A stretch of 64,000 bases of DNA from Deinococcus sp045062605 (GCF_045062605.1 NZ_JBJGDW010000009.1:21613-85612), one strand, 5' to 3'. Shown: positions 20,574 to 33,010, counted from the first letter of the stretch. Numbers and translations are program-made. Notes: a model not told the origin generated them from the sequence alone.

Positions 20574-20945
20574 TTACGGCAGCGTACCGCTGTTAGCCTC
20601 AGTACACGTCCCCGCAAGCCTCGCGCACACCCCCGCAAAATTCCCCTCCACCTCTGCGTTCCCGTAACGCAGCACCTGCACCCCGGCCTCTGCCAGCACC
20701 CGCGAACGCTGGGCGTCGTATGCCTGCGCCTCCGCCGAATCATGCGATCTGCCGTCCAGCTCGATGCATAGCCGCAGCGACGGCGCGTAGAAGTCCAGCA
20801 CGTAGCCCAGGAGTGGGACTTGACGGCGGAACTTGACCGGGTGGGTTCGCAAAAACTCGAACCACAATTTGCGTTCGGCGGGGGTCTGTCCGTTTCGCAA
20901 CTCCCGCGCTCGTGGGGCCAGTTTACGGGTGTAGTTCTCGCACAT
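20574..20945 (-). CDS. DUF559 domain endonuclease-like protein
   Basis: A 123-residue DUF559 protein, a Vsr/PD-(D/E)XK-related nuclease fold. The typical sequence is ARELRNGQTPAERKLWFEFLR, FRRQVPLLGYVLDFYAPSLRLCIELDGRSHD, where the Asp and the ELDG Glu form the predicted metal site, then RVLAEAGVQVLRYGNAEV. Function in the cell is not established for the family. TAAGGT ends 6 nt before the ATG, a leaderless start. It lies between the Uma2 pair and a MITE-like repeat. Confidence 0.88.
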   Translation of the reverse strand: MCENYTRKLAPRARELRNGQTPAERKLWFEFLRTHPVKFRRQVPLLGYVLDFYAPSLRLCIELDGRSHDSAEAQAYDAQRSRVLAEAGVQVLRYGNAEVEGNFAGVCARLAGTCTEANSGTLP

Positions 20946-20966
20946 AGCCTTACCTTACGCGGGGAC

Positions 20967-21092
20967 AACCCCTCAGTCGGCTTCGCCGCCAGCTCCCCTC
21001 AAAAGGGAGCCAAAAAGCGCCGGAAATGCCGTGTGGGTGGCGTTCTAGAGCCTCCCTTCTAAGGGGAGGTGGCCCGTAAGGCCGGAGGGGTT
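20967..21092. repeat. MITE-like dispersed repeat, copy A
   Basis: A 126-bp element bounded by AACCCCTC and GAGGGGTT, with two internal hairpins: GCTCCC..GGGAGC near 20992-21008 and CCTCCC..GGGAGG near 21052-21069. The outer 40-50 bp on each side match, in reverse orientation, the element at 26960-27095, while the centres differ. It contains no ORF and no transposase. Confidence 0.85.
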
Positions 21093-21169
21093 TACGCAGC
21101 CCCACCGCCCACTTCCTACCCCCCAACCCCAGCCCCACCACGCCCAAGCACGGGCTTTGAGCAAATGAC

Positions 21170-23131
21170 TTATTTTATATTTTCCTTGATCATTTTAATC
21201 GTTTTTTCGGCTACTTCTACCAAATCACTATTATGTTCCTCAGATGATGTTGAATTTATCTTATCTCGTATAATCCGCATGACAGAGCCTTTGTTAAATC
21301 TCGTAACATTATGTAGCTCCATATACTTTATTATACGATCTAATATAGGCATGTTGCCACTAGGGAAACTGATTCGAGCGACGCCGTTATCTTTTAAGTC
21401 TTTTCCGTACAATTCTTTTACAGCTTCAGTGTACATTTTCTCCGGTACCAAGTCTTCGATAGTAAACAATCCATTTCTTGATAATATTGTATTAATTTGC
21501 AAAACACTTGCACGCCCATCAGATACTTTCAAAAGCCATTTCTCCTTCAGTTCTTTATGAGCGGCATTTCCTTCATCATCTGAGTCAAGTAAGCAAACGA
21601 CTTTGAGCTTCTGCCCTATCATGAATGTAGTGAGCAGTGCAGCAGCGTGAGCACCTCTGGAGGGAGAAATTAAAGTTTCACTCTCCAGACTTTCTTTACC
21701 CAAGCGCCTTAGTAAATTGTCAAAAGCTGTCAATAGCCAATAGTCATGTACACCCTCTGTCACAACGTTGCTATCTGATATGAAGAAATTCTGTGCATAA
21801 TCCATGCCTAAGGCTGACTGAAGGACAAATTTAGTGTCATTATCTCCGCTTAAAATATCATAGTCAACCGTCGTGCCTTTTGAATCGTCACGTACAACTC
21901 TAATCCTTTCTGGATACTTTAAGTCAATCATGAATGGAAGGTGCGTACTATAAATTATAGTGTTATTCTCAGAATATTCTTCTAGTCTTCTTAGCATATC
22001 AATTTGCGCGTCAGGGTGTAAGTATATACCAGGCTCATCAAGAATTATAATTGTGTTCTTATAGTCTCGTTTTATTCCATATGCCAGTGTTAAGTCAAAC
22101 GAGAAAAACCATTTGAACCCTTTTGATCTCTCTTCCAAATCTATTAAACTGCCACCTAAATCGTCTTCCACAAATGTATAGAAATTATCACCATCTACTC
22201 TAAATTGAATCTTATAATTACGCTGTGACCACCGATTTTTTAAGAAATTAGTTAAACGCCTACTTGCGTCATCAATATCTAACTGTCTTTCCATATTAGT
22301 TATTTTTGTAGACTTCTCTATTTCCTGTTCAACATCTAAACCAGCTAAATCAAGGATAGTTAGGAAAGTCTTATCTTCACTTGTCAGGGATTCTGCCTTA
22401 AATCTGCTATGTATCACTGATAGCTCTGCTCTGCCGCGAAAAGTCGAGTATTCGTCAAGGTATATAAACTTTGGTATTGTATCGGTAATCCATTTGTCGA
22501 TCTTGGATTCCATCATAGCAAATTTATCTAAATACGAAACCATGTCGTCGATGAAATCTTTTACATGCGCAGCAATCGATTTTTCATCAGATGGGCCAAA
22601 TTTCTCGGCAGCTTCAGCAACTAGCGCGAGAAGTTTTTTTCTTGACCAAGAGGGCAAAAAATTCCTTCCTCGTTTAACATAATTGTCTAGCTCAGGTATA
22701 TCTTGAGGTAAATGATCAATCGCATACTGATCATAGAAATTTTTTATATATTCAACCGTATATTTCAGCTTCGGATTGCCATTCACATATGGGAACAACT
22801 GATCATAGCTGCTACGAACTTCAACAAAGCTAATTTCAATTTCGTTATCATCGATTATCTCTTTAACTTTGGCGATCTCCTCATCACTTAGCGAGAAACG
22901 CATCGTGCAAACAATCTCACTCGAATCCCTGTTTACACGATCACTTCTCGGCCAATCAGTATTGACCGAGTATGCTTCACTATACATAGGATTAGACAGA
23001 TATAGCACTTGAAGTACAGAAGATTTGCCAGATTCATTCTTTCCAACTAAAACAGTCAAATCGTTAACGTCAATTTCGCCACTGTCTATGACAGAACGGA
23101 AATTTGTGATCCTAAATGTCGTCAGATTCAT
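21170..23131 (-). CDS. OLD-family ATP-dependent endonuclease (AAA + TOPRIM)
   Basis: A 653-residue protein. The N-terminal ABC-type ATPase begins MNLTTFRITNFRSV with Walker A GKNESGKSS near residue 30; the Walker B region is TIIILDEPGIYLHPDAQIDML. The C-terminal TOPRIM domain has VTEGVHDYWLL and VVCLLDSDDEGN, the Glu and DxD metal ligands of OLD nucleases. Such proteins act in phage exclusion and plasmid defence. No UvrD-like helicase follows, so this is not a Gabija pair; it looks like a stand-alone OLD protein. The gene is strikingly AT-rich compared with both neighbours, indicating horizontal acquisition. Confidence 0.88.
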   Translation of the reverse strand: MNLTTFRITNFRSVIDSGEIDVNDLTVLVGKNESGKSSVLQVLYLSNPMYSEAYSVNTDWPRSDRVNRDSSEIVCTMRFSLSDEEIAKVKEIIDDNEIEISFVEVRSSYDQLFPYVNGNPKLKYTVEYIKNFYDQYAIDHLPQDIPELDNYVKRGRNFLPSWSRKKLLALVAEAAEKFGPSDEKSIAAHVKDFIDDMVSYLDKFAMMESKIDKWITDTIPKFIYLDEYSTFRGRAELSVIHSRFKAESLTSEDKTFLTILDLAGLDVEQEIEKSTKITNMERQLDIDDASRRLTNFLKNRWSQRNYKIQFRVDGDNFYTFVEDDLGGSLIDLEERSKGFKWFFSFDLTLAYGIKRDYKNTIIILDEPGIYLHPDAQIDMLRRLEEYSENNTIIYSTHLPFMIDLKYPERIRVVRDDSKGTTVDYDILSGDNDTKFVLQSALGMDYAQNFFISDSNVVTEGVHDYWLLTAFDNLLRRLGKESLESETLISPSRGAHAAALLTTFMIGQKLKVVCLLDSDDEGNAAHKELKEKWLLKVSDGRASVLQINTILSRNGLFTIEDLVPEKMYTEAVKELYGKDLKDNGVARISFPSGNMPILDRIIKYMELHNVTRFNKGSVMRIIRDKINSTSSEEHNSDLVEVAEKTIKMIKENIK

Positions 23132-23173
23132 TCGTCGAATTATACTCTGGGAATGAATATATGAGCAGAGATA

Positions 23174-23201
23174 GCCCCCGCCCAGTTTCCCAGGCGGGGG
23201 C
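23174..23201. terminator. Strong hairpin between aconitase and OLD genes
   Basis: GCCCCCGCC (23174-23182) pairs with GGCGGGGGC (23193-23201) around a 10-nt loop. It lies 24 nt past the aconitase stop on the minus strand. There is no proper T-run on that side, so it could be a weak terminator or an mRNA 3'-end stabiliser. Confidence 0.5.
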
Positions 23202-23225
23202 CATCACTTTCCTACTTTCATCGGA

Positions 23226-25949
<2,724 letters not shown>

Positions 25950-26095
25950 TGTTGATAGCCTCCTTGCCCTCGCGGGCGTTCCCTCTATCATATGCCGCGA
26001 TGGGCAGAAATCGGGCGTCACCCGCCCAGTCACGACGTTCATCTTATGTTACTACTTCAGGAACAACACAGTATCTAATTTTAAGAGGTTTTCCC

Positions 26096-26920
26096 ATGCC
26101 AGAGCAACTCGAACCCCACCAGAAAGCCAGATTGACCGCCCTGGAAACCACCGTCCGCGACGGCCTGCGCGACTTCCGCCGCACCGGGCAGGCGCTGAGT
26201 GAAATCCGCGACAACGAATTCTTCCGCGCAGGGTACGACTCCTTTGAATCCTATTTGCAGGACCGCTGGGGCTTCACGCCGCCGCAGGCCGGGCGACTGA
26301 TGGAGGCGGCGGACGTGGCGAAAGTGCTGGACCCGCTGGGCATCCAGCCCAAAAACGAGGCGCAGGCCCGCACCTTCAAGGCCGCCGCGAAACTGGTCAC
26401 CGAACTGGAGCCGGAAGACCAGCGCGTGGTGGCCCGACTGGTGGAAGGCGTCATGCCCCCCCAGGCTGAGGGCGACGATTCCCCGCCCTGGGACCTGCCC
26501 GCCGCCGAGGTTCGCATCATGGCGAGCGTGGTTAAAAAACTGGACGCCGACGCTACCGTTTACCACCCCGAAAACGGGCGCGAGGTGGCAATGGGCACCC
26601 TCAGCGGCCCCGAACGCTATGAGGTCATCCGCACGCATGTGGATCAGAAGACCCAGGCGTACCGCGAAAAGCAGGAGGCCAAAGCAAACGCCCCGCAGGC
26701 CGAGAACGTCAACTGGGGCGACTGGGTCCTGAATTACGCGGCGCAGAACCTGGGGCCGGGGCAGCGGCTGGAGCTGGTGGTGGAACCGGACGGCAGCGGC
26801 GCAAGTCGCGCGGTGGCAAGGGTGGTAGACGGCAACACGGGTGAGGTGCTGGCGGCAGGCCAGGGGGCCGTGACGCTGAAGAAAGCGGCTTTAAATCTGG
26901 CGGCGGAGGTTCGGGGATAG
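26096..26920 (+). CDS. Hypothetical protein with plasmid/phage-type N-terminal domain
   Basis: A 274-residue protein. Residues about 10-75 (LETTVRDGLRDFRRTGQALSEIRDNEFFRAGYDSFESYLQDRWGF, then PPQAGRLMEAADVAKVL) match a pattern I know from plasmid- and phage-encoded DNA-associated proteins, where a helix-turn-helix-like segment follows the tryptophan. The middle is charged, and the C-terminal 60 residues look like a small beta domain (RLELVVEPDGSGASRAVARVVDGNTGEVLA). I cannot give a function. An AGAGG site precedes the ATG at 26096. It is divergent from acnA and followed by the MITE-like repeat. Confidence 0.6.
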   Translation: MPEQLEPHQKARLTALETTVRDGLRDFRRTGQALSEIRDNEFFRAGYDSFESYLQDRWGFTPPQAGRLMEAADVAKVLDPLGIQPKNEAQARTFKAAAKLVTELEPEDQRVVARLVEGVMPPQAEGDDSPPWDLPAAEVRIMASVVKKLDADATVYHPENGREVAMGTLSGPERYEVIRTHVDQKTQAYREKQEAKANAPQAENVNWGDWVLNYAAQNLGPGQRLELVVEPDGSGASRAVARVVDGNTGEVLAAGQGAVTLKKAALNLAAEVRG

Positions 26921-26959
26921 GGAGAACCCTTGTCGTTGGGTTGCTGGGGTTGCTGCTTG

Positions 26960-27095
26960 CGGTTTAACCCCTCCGCCCCTTCGGGGCACCTCCCCTCAAG
27001 GGGAGGCAAGGGTTTTCTCGTTTGGCACGGTGAACTGCGACTCTTGGCTCCCCTTGAGGGGAGCTGGCAGCGAAGCTGACTGAGGGGTTAAACCG
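26960..27095. repeat. MITE-like dispersed repeat, copy B, with 14-bp terminal inverted repeats
   Basis: CGGTTTAACCCCTC (26960-26973) and its exact reverse complement GAGGGGTTAAACCG (27082-27095) bound a 136-bp element. Inside are the hairpins CCTCCCCT/AGGGGAGG and GCTCCCCT/AGGGGAGC. Read in reverse it aligns with the element at 20967-21092 at both ends, so the two copies are inverted relative to one another. No ORF is present. Confidence 0.88.
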
Positions 27096-27206
27096 TCGCC
27101 CCCACCCTGCCCCTCAACCAAATCCACCCTCCTCTCCTCTCTCCCATATGTCATGCTGAAGGCTCCGAAGATCACAATTCGCCACATTCACCTGGGGAGG
27201 GGAAAG

Positions 27207-28991
27207 ATGACGCAGAGCTTTAAAACGGGCGGCTTGAAACGGGGAGTCCTGTTGCTGGGCGCGGCGCTGCTGCTGGGGCAGGGCAGCCTGGGCTGGGCGC
27301 AGGTGGGCGCAGCCGGGGCCAAGGTGCCCTCTGCGACGGGCACGGGCGGCGCAGTCGCCACCGTGGACCATGACGCCAGCATGGCCGCCATGAAAATTCT
27401 GGAAGCGGGCGGCAATGCGGTAGACGCTGCCGTGGCCGCCGCCGCCACCCTGGGCCTGACCGAGCCGTTCTCGTGCGGCGTGGGCGGCGGCGGCTTCATG
27501 GTGGTGTATCTGGCAAAGGAAAAGCGCGTGATCACTATTGACCACCGAGAGATGGCCCCCGCGTCGTTCACGCCGTCGGTGTTTCTGGAAGACGGCAAGC
27601 CGATTGCCTTTGGCGAGCGCGTGACCAGCGGCCTCTCAGCGGGGGTGCCCGGCACGGTGATGGGCTGGCAGGAAGCGCTGCGCCGCTACGGCACCAAAAC
27701 GTTTGCGGAGGTGCTGGCCCCGGCCATTGCTCTGGCCAAGAGTGGCTACGTGGTGGACGACTACTTCCAGAGTCAGGTCAAGGACAACCAGGACCGCTTC
27801 AAGACCTTTACCAGTTCTGCCGCGCTGTACCTGCCGGGGGGCAACCTGCCCGCCGTGGGCAGCAAACTGAACAACCCGGATATGGCCCGCACCTACGAGG
27901 CCATCGCAGCGGGCGGCGCGCAGGCGTTCTACACCGGAGCAATCGCGCAGGCGATGGTCAGCACCGTGAATACGCCCCCAGTCGCGCCCGGCAGCACCGC
28001 CAACGTCCGCAAGGGCAACTGGACGCTGGCGGACGTGGCCAATTACGAGGCGCGCATCCGCCAACCCACCGTCAACACCTACCGGGGCTACACGGTCTAT
28101 GGGATGCAGCCGCCCTCCAGCGGCGGCCTGACCATCGGCGAAACGCTGAATATCTTGGAAGGTTACGACATCGCCAAGATGAGCGAGGCGGACGCGTATC
28201 ACCGCTACATTGAAGCCTCGCGGCTGGCCTTCGCGGACCGGGGCGCGTACATGGCGGACCCCGAATACACCGACGTGCCGCAGACCGGGTTGCTGAGCAA
28301 AGAGTTCGCGGCCACGCGGCGGGCATTGATCGGGGAGAAGGCCGCACCGGGAGCAGTCGCGGCGGGCAATCCCTTCAAGTTCCAGACCGATCCCAGCATG
28401 CCCTTGCTGCCCGCCCCTGCCGGGCTGGAAGGCAACGACACCACACACCTGACGGTCAGCGACGCCGAGGGCAACGTCGTGTCGTACACCTTCACCATCG
28501 AGACCATCGGGGGCAACGGCATGGTGGTCCCCGGCTACGGGTTCCTGCTGAACAACGAGCTGACCGACTTCGACGCCGTGGCCCCGCACCCCAACATCCC
28601 GGAGGCGGGCAAGCGGCCACGCTCGTCGATGAGTCCCACCATCATCCTGAAGGACGGCAAGCCGGTGCTGGCGCTGGGCAGTCCGGGCGGCTCCACCATC
28701 ATTACCACCGTGGATCAGGCCATCATGAACATTCTGGACCGGGGAATGACCGTGCAGGCGGCCATTGTTGCGCCGCGCTATTCCCAGCGCAACGGGGCCA
28801 CCACCACTGTCGATCAGGGCGGCGAGAAAACAGAGCTGGCAAAGGCGCTGGAGGCGCTGGGGCACAAATGGTCCACCACCGACGCCAACGGCAAGCTGGC
28901 CGTGATCCAGTTCGGCGCAGATGGCAAAGTCACCGCAGGCACCGAGTCAAAACGGGGCGGCGGGGGCAGCGCGCTGGTGCAGAAGCCGTAA
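27207..28991 (+). CDS. ggt: Gamma-glutamyltransferase
   Basis: Cleaves gamma-glutamyl bonds of glutathione and related peptides outside the cytoplasm. A 594-residue precursor with a signal peptide (GVLLLGAALLLGQGSLGWAQ) and the family entry GAVATVDHDASMAAMKILEAGGNAVDAAVAAAATLGLTEP. Autocatalytic processing should occur before Thr412 in GNDTTHLTVSD, which becomes the N-terminal nucleophile of the small subunit. Substrate motifs RPRSSMSPTI and LGSPGGSTIITTV follow. The GGGGAGGGG site fixes the start at MTQSFKTGG. Confidence 0.95.
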   Translation: MTQSFKTGGLKRGVLLLGAALLLGQGSLGWAQVGAAGAKVPSATGTGGAVATVDHDASMAAMKILEAGGNAVDAAVAAAATLGLTEPFSCGVGGGGFMVVYLAKEKRVITIDHREMAPASFTPSVFLEDGKPIAFGERVTSGLSAGVPGTVMGWQEALRRYGTKTFAEVLAPAIALAKSGYVVDDYFQSQVKDNQDRFKTFTSSAALYLPGGNLPAVGSKLNNPDMARTYEAIAAGGAQAFYTGAIAQAMVSTVNTPPVAPGSTANVRKGNWTLADVANYEARIRQPTVNTYRGYTVYGMQPPSSGGLTIGETLNILEGYDIAKMSEADAYHRYIEASRLAFADRGAYMADPEYTDVPQTGLLSKEFAATRRALIGEKAAPGAVAAGNPFKFQTDPSMPLLPAPAGLEGNDTTHLTVSDAEGNVVSYTFTIETIGGNGMVVPGYGFLLNNELTDFDAVAPHPNIPEAGKRPRSSMSPTIILKDGKPVLALGSPGGSTIITTVDQAIMNILDRGMTVQAAIVAPRYSQRNGATTTVDQGGEKTELAKALEALGHKWSTTDANGKLAVIQFGADGKVTAGTESKRGGGGSALVQKP

Positions 28992-29007
28992 GTTTTTAAG
29001 CAGTCCG

Positions 29008-29043
29008 GGCCGCCTCACGCTCATTTCTGGGTTTGAGGCGGCC
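29008..29043 (+). terminator. Hairpin after ggt
   Basis: GGCCGCCTCA (29008-29017) pairs perfectly with TGAGGCGGCC (29034-29043). The following tract (TTACTGTT) is only weakly T-rich. Confidence 0.65.
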
Positions 29044-29103
29044 TTACTGTTGCGACAGCACGTTTTACGGCCATACATTTTGCAGCAATACGTTCAGGGT
29101 ATG

Positions 29104-29132
29104 AAAAAGGGCAGCGCACTCCCGCACTGCCC
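29104..29132 (-). terminator. Terminator of the BMP-family gene
   Basis: On the minus strand GGGCAG (29132-29127) pairs with CTGCCC (29114-29109), extended past one mismatch by GC/GC, and is followed by five T (29108-29104). It lies about 20 nt past the stop. Confidence 0.8.
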
Positions 29133-29152
29133 TGATGATGACTCGGTTCTCG

Positions 29153-30322
29153 TTACTTCTTCGGCTCGTCGGCCACCTGTCCGGTCACGCCGGGGGCCAC
29201 CCAGGACATGTTATTCAGCTCGGCCACGCTGATGACCTTGCCTGCCCCAACCCGCAGAATGCCGTTGCGGTCCTTGATCGGGCCGGTGAAGGGATCGAAC
29301 TTGCCGCCCTTTTCCATCTCGGCTTCCAGGGCCAGCACGCGGTCGTAGACGCTGACCTGCTTGCCGCCCACGGTCATCATTTTCGCCTTCATCTGCGGTA
29401 CCCACTTGGGATTGATCGCCATGCCCGGCTGCGCGCCCAGTTCCACGCTGCCGCCGCGCAGCAGGTTCCAGTAATCCACCTTGTCCAGGTTGCCGATCTT
29501 GTAGGTACCGTTATGCACCTTGGTCAGGAAGTCGATGTAAATCTTGTCCCAGTGGACCAGTTGCCCGCTGACGGCGTAATCGGGCGAGAACTTGTACATC
29601 GGCGAGTAGTGCGCGAAGGACGGGACCTTGCGCGCGCCTGCCGCCTGCACCACGGTAGCGGTGTCCTCGGTGAAGGCCAGTGCGCCCGCACCCTCGCTGA
29701 TCAGGGCCTCGGCGGCCTCGCGGGCCTTGTTGGGATCGAACCAAGCGTTGATCCACTTGACGCTCACGGTGGCCTTGGGATTCACCGCGCGCGCGCCCAG
29801 CGCAAAGGCGCTGATGTGCCGTTTGAGTTCGGGCACCGGGAAGGCGGCCACGTAGCCCAGCTTGTCGCTCTTGCTGACGGCGGCGGCCATCATGCCGTTC
29901 AGGTAATAGATCTGGTAGAAATCAGCCATGTAGGTGCCCATGTTTGGCGCACGCTTGAAGCCGCTGGCGTGCATGAACATCACCTTGGGGTACTTCTTGG
30001 CCGCCTCCAGCGTCTGGTCCATGTAGCCGAAGGAGGTGGTGAAGATCACCTGGCAGTTGTCCTTGACCAGTCGGTCGATCACCGGGGTGGCCTGACCCTC
30101 GGGCACGCTTTCCACGTACTTGGTTTCCAGCCAGGGCAGCGCCTTCTCGGTCAGCTTGCGGGCCTCGTCGTGGGCGTAGCTCCAGCCGATGTCACCCACC
30201 GGACCAACGTAGATGAAGCAGGCTTTGAGTTTGTCCCCGGTCTGGGCCTGGGCGGAGGGACTGCCTGCCACGCTGAACAGGACGATAGACAGGGGTAGGG
30301 CAGCGAGAAGCGCTTTTTTCAT
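29153..30322 (-). CDS. BMP family ABC transporter substrate-binding protein
   Basis: A 389-residue exported binding protein of the basic-membrane-protein/PnrA family, which mostly bind nucleosides or purines. The signal peptide is MKKALLAALPLSIVLFSVAG, with cleavage expected near SAQAQ; there is no lipobox cysteine. Family features are KACFIYVGPVGDIGWSYAHDEARK, QVIFTTSFGYMDQTLEAAKKYPKVMFMHASG, TYMADFYQIYYLNGMMA and LISEGAGALAFTEDT. The CGGAGGT site 7 nt before the ATG sets the start. No transporter partners are adjacent. Confidence 0.9.
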   Translation of the reverse strand: MKKALLAALPLSIVLFSVAGSPSAQAQTGDKLKACFIYVGPVGDIGWSYAHDEARKLTEKALPWLETKYVESVPEGQATPVIDRLVKDNCQVIFTTSFGYMDQTLEAAKKYPKVMFMHASGFKRAPNMGTYMADFYQIYYLNGMMAAAVSKSDKLGYVAAFPVPELKRHISAFALGARAVNPKATVSVKWINAWFDPNKAREAAEALISEGAGALAFTEDTATVVQAAGARKVPSFAHYSPMYKFSPDYAVSGQLVHWDKIYIDFLTKVHNGTYKIGNLDKVDYWNLLRGGSVELGAQPGMAINPKWVPQMKAKMMTVGGKQVSVYDRVLALEAEMEKGGKFDPFTGPIKDRNGILRVGAGKVISVAELNNMSWVAPGVTGQVADEPKK

Positions 30323-30518
30323 GGGTGAACCTCCGGTAAAGACCACGTGGACAGGCTCTCATTGTGCCTGAATCCTGACCAGGGTGGATGAATGGGCGTC
30401 TAGCTGCGTGTGGGCACACCGTTTCGCGTCCCGGCACTTGCGACCACAACACCAAATGAAGTATTCACGCCGCCTTCAGGTTTGACCAGTGCTTTTCCCC
30501 ACTTCGCAAAATCTGTGA

Positions 30519-30556
30519 CGGTTCATTGAACCGATGTCGCGCAAACTGCGTATAGA
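30519..30556 (+). promoter_or_regulatory. msrP promoter with 15-bp palindrome
   Basis: CGGTTCATTGAACCG (30519-30533) has perfect 7-bp arms around one central base. It overlaps the TTGAAC -35 candidate (30526-30531); TATAGA (30551-30556) is the -10 candidate, spacing 19. The palindrome is a plausible operator for the envelope redox genes. Confidence 0.55.
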
Positions 30557-30604
30557 TGTACAGAGCAGGTCCACACAGCCGTATTCAACCGAGGAGGCCC
30601 ACCC

Positions 30605-31615
<1,011 letters not shown>

Positions 31616-31617
31616 GC

Positions 31618-32307
31618 ATGAGTACCGGAGACGCCCGCACATCCGCGCCAGCGGCGAAAGCCCCGGCCAGGGGTTCGTATCAGCCCAAGCGCAAGGCCGC
31701 GTCGCTGGGCTGGCTGGTCCCTGCCGTCGCGGTGGGCGGTCTGCTGCCCGTGGCGGTCATGCTGTGGGACGCCTACACCGGGGCGCTGGGCGCAAACCCC
31801 ATTCAGCGGGCCACCCTCCAGACCGGACTGCTGACGCTGACGCTGCTGGTGGCCTCGCTGGCCTGCACACCGCTGCGGCTGCTGACCGGCTGGAAGTGGC
31901 CCGCACGCATCCGCAAGTCGCTGGGGCTGCTGGCCTTCGGGTACGCCGTGCTGCACTTCCTGATCTACCTGTTCGATCACGGCTTCAGCCTGGGCGTGAT
32001 GTTCGACGACGTGCTGAAACGGCCGTTCGTGACGGTGGGCTTCACGGCGCTGCTGCTGCTGGTGCCGCTGGCCCTCACGAGCGGCAAGAACTCGGTCAAG
32101 AAGCTGGGCTTTCAGAAGTGGACCCGGCTGCATCAACTGGTGTATCTGGCCGTCGCCTTCGGGGCGCTGCACTACTACTGGGGCGTCAAGAAAGACCATG
32201 TGCCGCCACTGATCTACGTGGGTGTCATCGCCGTACTCTTTGCGATGCGGTTCATCAAGCGCAAGCCGACAAAGAAAACCGGGGCAGGGAAAATCAACCC
32301 GGCTTGA
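31618..32307 (+). CDS. msrQ: Heme-binding membrane subunit MsrQ
   Basis: The quinol-oxidising heme-b subunit that feeds electrons to MsrP, 229 residues. It has six predicted membrane helices of the ferric-reductase-like type; heme-ligand histidine candidates are in AVLHFLIYLFDHG and the RLHQLVYLAVAFGALHYYWGVKKD segment, where YedZ proteins have the W-x-x-LH-x-L-x-Y pattern. Its start lies 3 nt after the msrP stop. The N-terminal 40 residues are Ala/Pro-rich and cytoplasmic. Confidence 0.93.
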   Translation: MSTGDARTSAPAAKAPARGSYQPKRKAASLGWLVPAVAVGGLLPVAVMLWDAYTGALGANPIQRATLQTGLLTLTLLVASLACTPLRLLTGWKWPARIRKSLGLLAFGYAVLHFLIYLFDHGFSLGVMFDDVLKRPFVTVGFTALLLLVPLALTSGKNSVKKLGFQKWTRLHQLVYLAVAFGALHYYWGVKKDHVPPLIYVGVIAVLFAMRFIKRKPTKKTGAGKINPA

Positions 32308-32320
32308 ACCCATACCACTG

Positions 32321-32362
32321 AGCCGCGCCGCCTCTCCAGACTGGAAGGCGGCGCGGCTTTTT
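32321..32362 (+). terminator. msrPQ intrinsic terminator
   Basis: AGCCGCGCCGCCT (32321-32333) pairs perfectly with AGGCGGCGCGGCT (32346-32358), followed by a T-run (32358-32362). It separates msrPQ from the thioredoxin-like genes. Confidence 0.92.
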
Positions 32363-32479
32363 GCTGCGTTGAGGCGGACGAATTGAACCCGGCCTCTCTC
32401 CAGACGCGTAGTGAAACCAAAGGCCCGCCCCTCCAGCCCAGGCGAGGCGGTGCGGGGTCTTCCCCGTGAGGTGTCCACT

Positions 32480-33010
32480 ATGAAACGCACACTGCTGCTC
32501 TGCACTGCCCTGACCCTGCTGACCTCCGCCTGCGCGGTCACGTCCGGCACCGCTCCCCCGGCGCTGACTGGCGGCCCCTGGCTGAACACCGCCTCACAGG
32601 CCGCTGGCCCCACGCTGGCCGACCTGCGCGGAAAAGTGGTCATCGTCAATTTCTGGGTGTACTCGTGCATCAACTGCCACAACAGCCTGCCCACCCTCAA
32701 ATCCTGGTACAGCAAGTACAGGGATCAGGGGCTGGAAATCGTCGGCATCCACACCCCTGAATTCGAGTCGGACAAGCCCACCGCGAACGTGATCGCGTCC
32801 CTGAAAGACGACGGCGTGACGTGGCCGATCTTGCAGGACAACGACTCTAAAAACTGGCGGGCGTGGCAGAACCAGGCGTGGCCCACCTTCTACCTGATTG
32901 ACCGCGCGGGCAAGGTCCGCAGCATCCACCGGGGCGAGATCAGCAGCCGCTTTCCGCAAGCGATTCCGGGCCTGGAAGCCACGGTCAAGAGCCTGCTGGC
33001 CGAGAAGTGA
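32480..33010 (+). CDS. TlpA-like thioredoxin-fold lipoprotein
   Basis: A 176-residue membrane-anchored thioredoxin-fold protein. The signal and lipobox are LLLCTALTLLTSAC. The redox motif is CINC in VIVNFWVYSCINCHNSLPTLKSWYSKY; the cis-Pro loop is in AWPTFYLIDRAGKVRSIHRGE. The spacing resembles the thioredoxin module of DipZ/YtpP-type proteins (WVYSCINC). It overlaps the following gene by one base (TGATG). The start is MKRTLLLC, with a GAGGTG site; longer readings lack a signal. Confidence 0.88.
   Translation: MKRTLLLCTALTLLTSACAVTSGTAPPALTGGPWLNTASQAAGPTLADLRGKVVIVNFWVYSCINCHNSLPTLKSWYSKYRDQGLEIVGIHTPEFESDKPTANVIASLKDDGVTWPILQDNDSKNWRAWQNQAWPTFYLIDRAGKVRSIHRGEISSRFPQAIPGLEATVKSLLAEK

Noticed and set aside
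21170..23131. Gabija (GajA/GajB) defence pair
   Set aside because: The ATPase-TOPRIM protein resembles GajA, but no UvrD-type helicase gene lies on either side.
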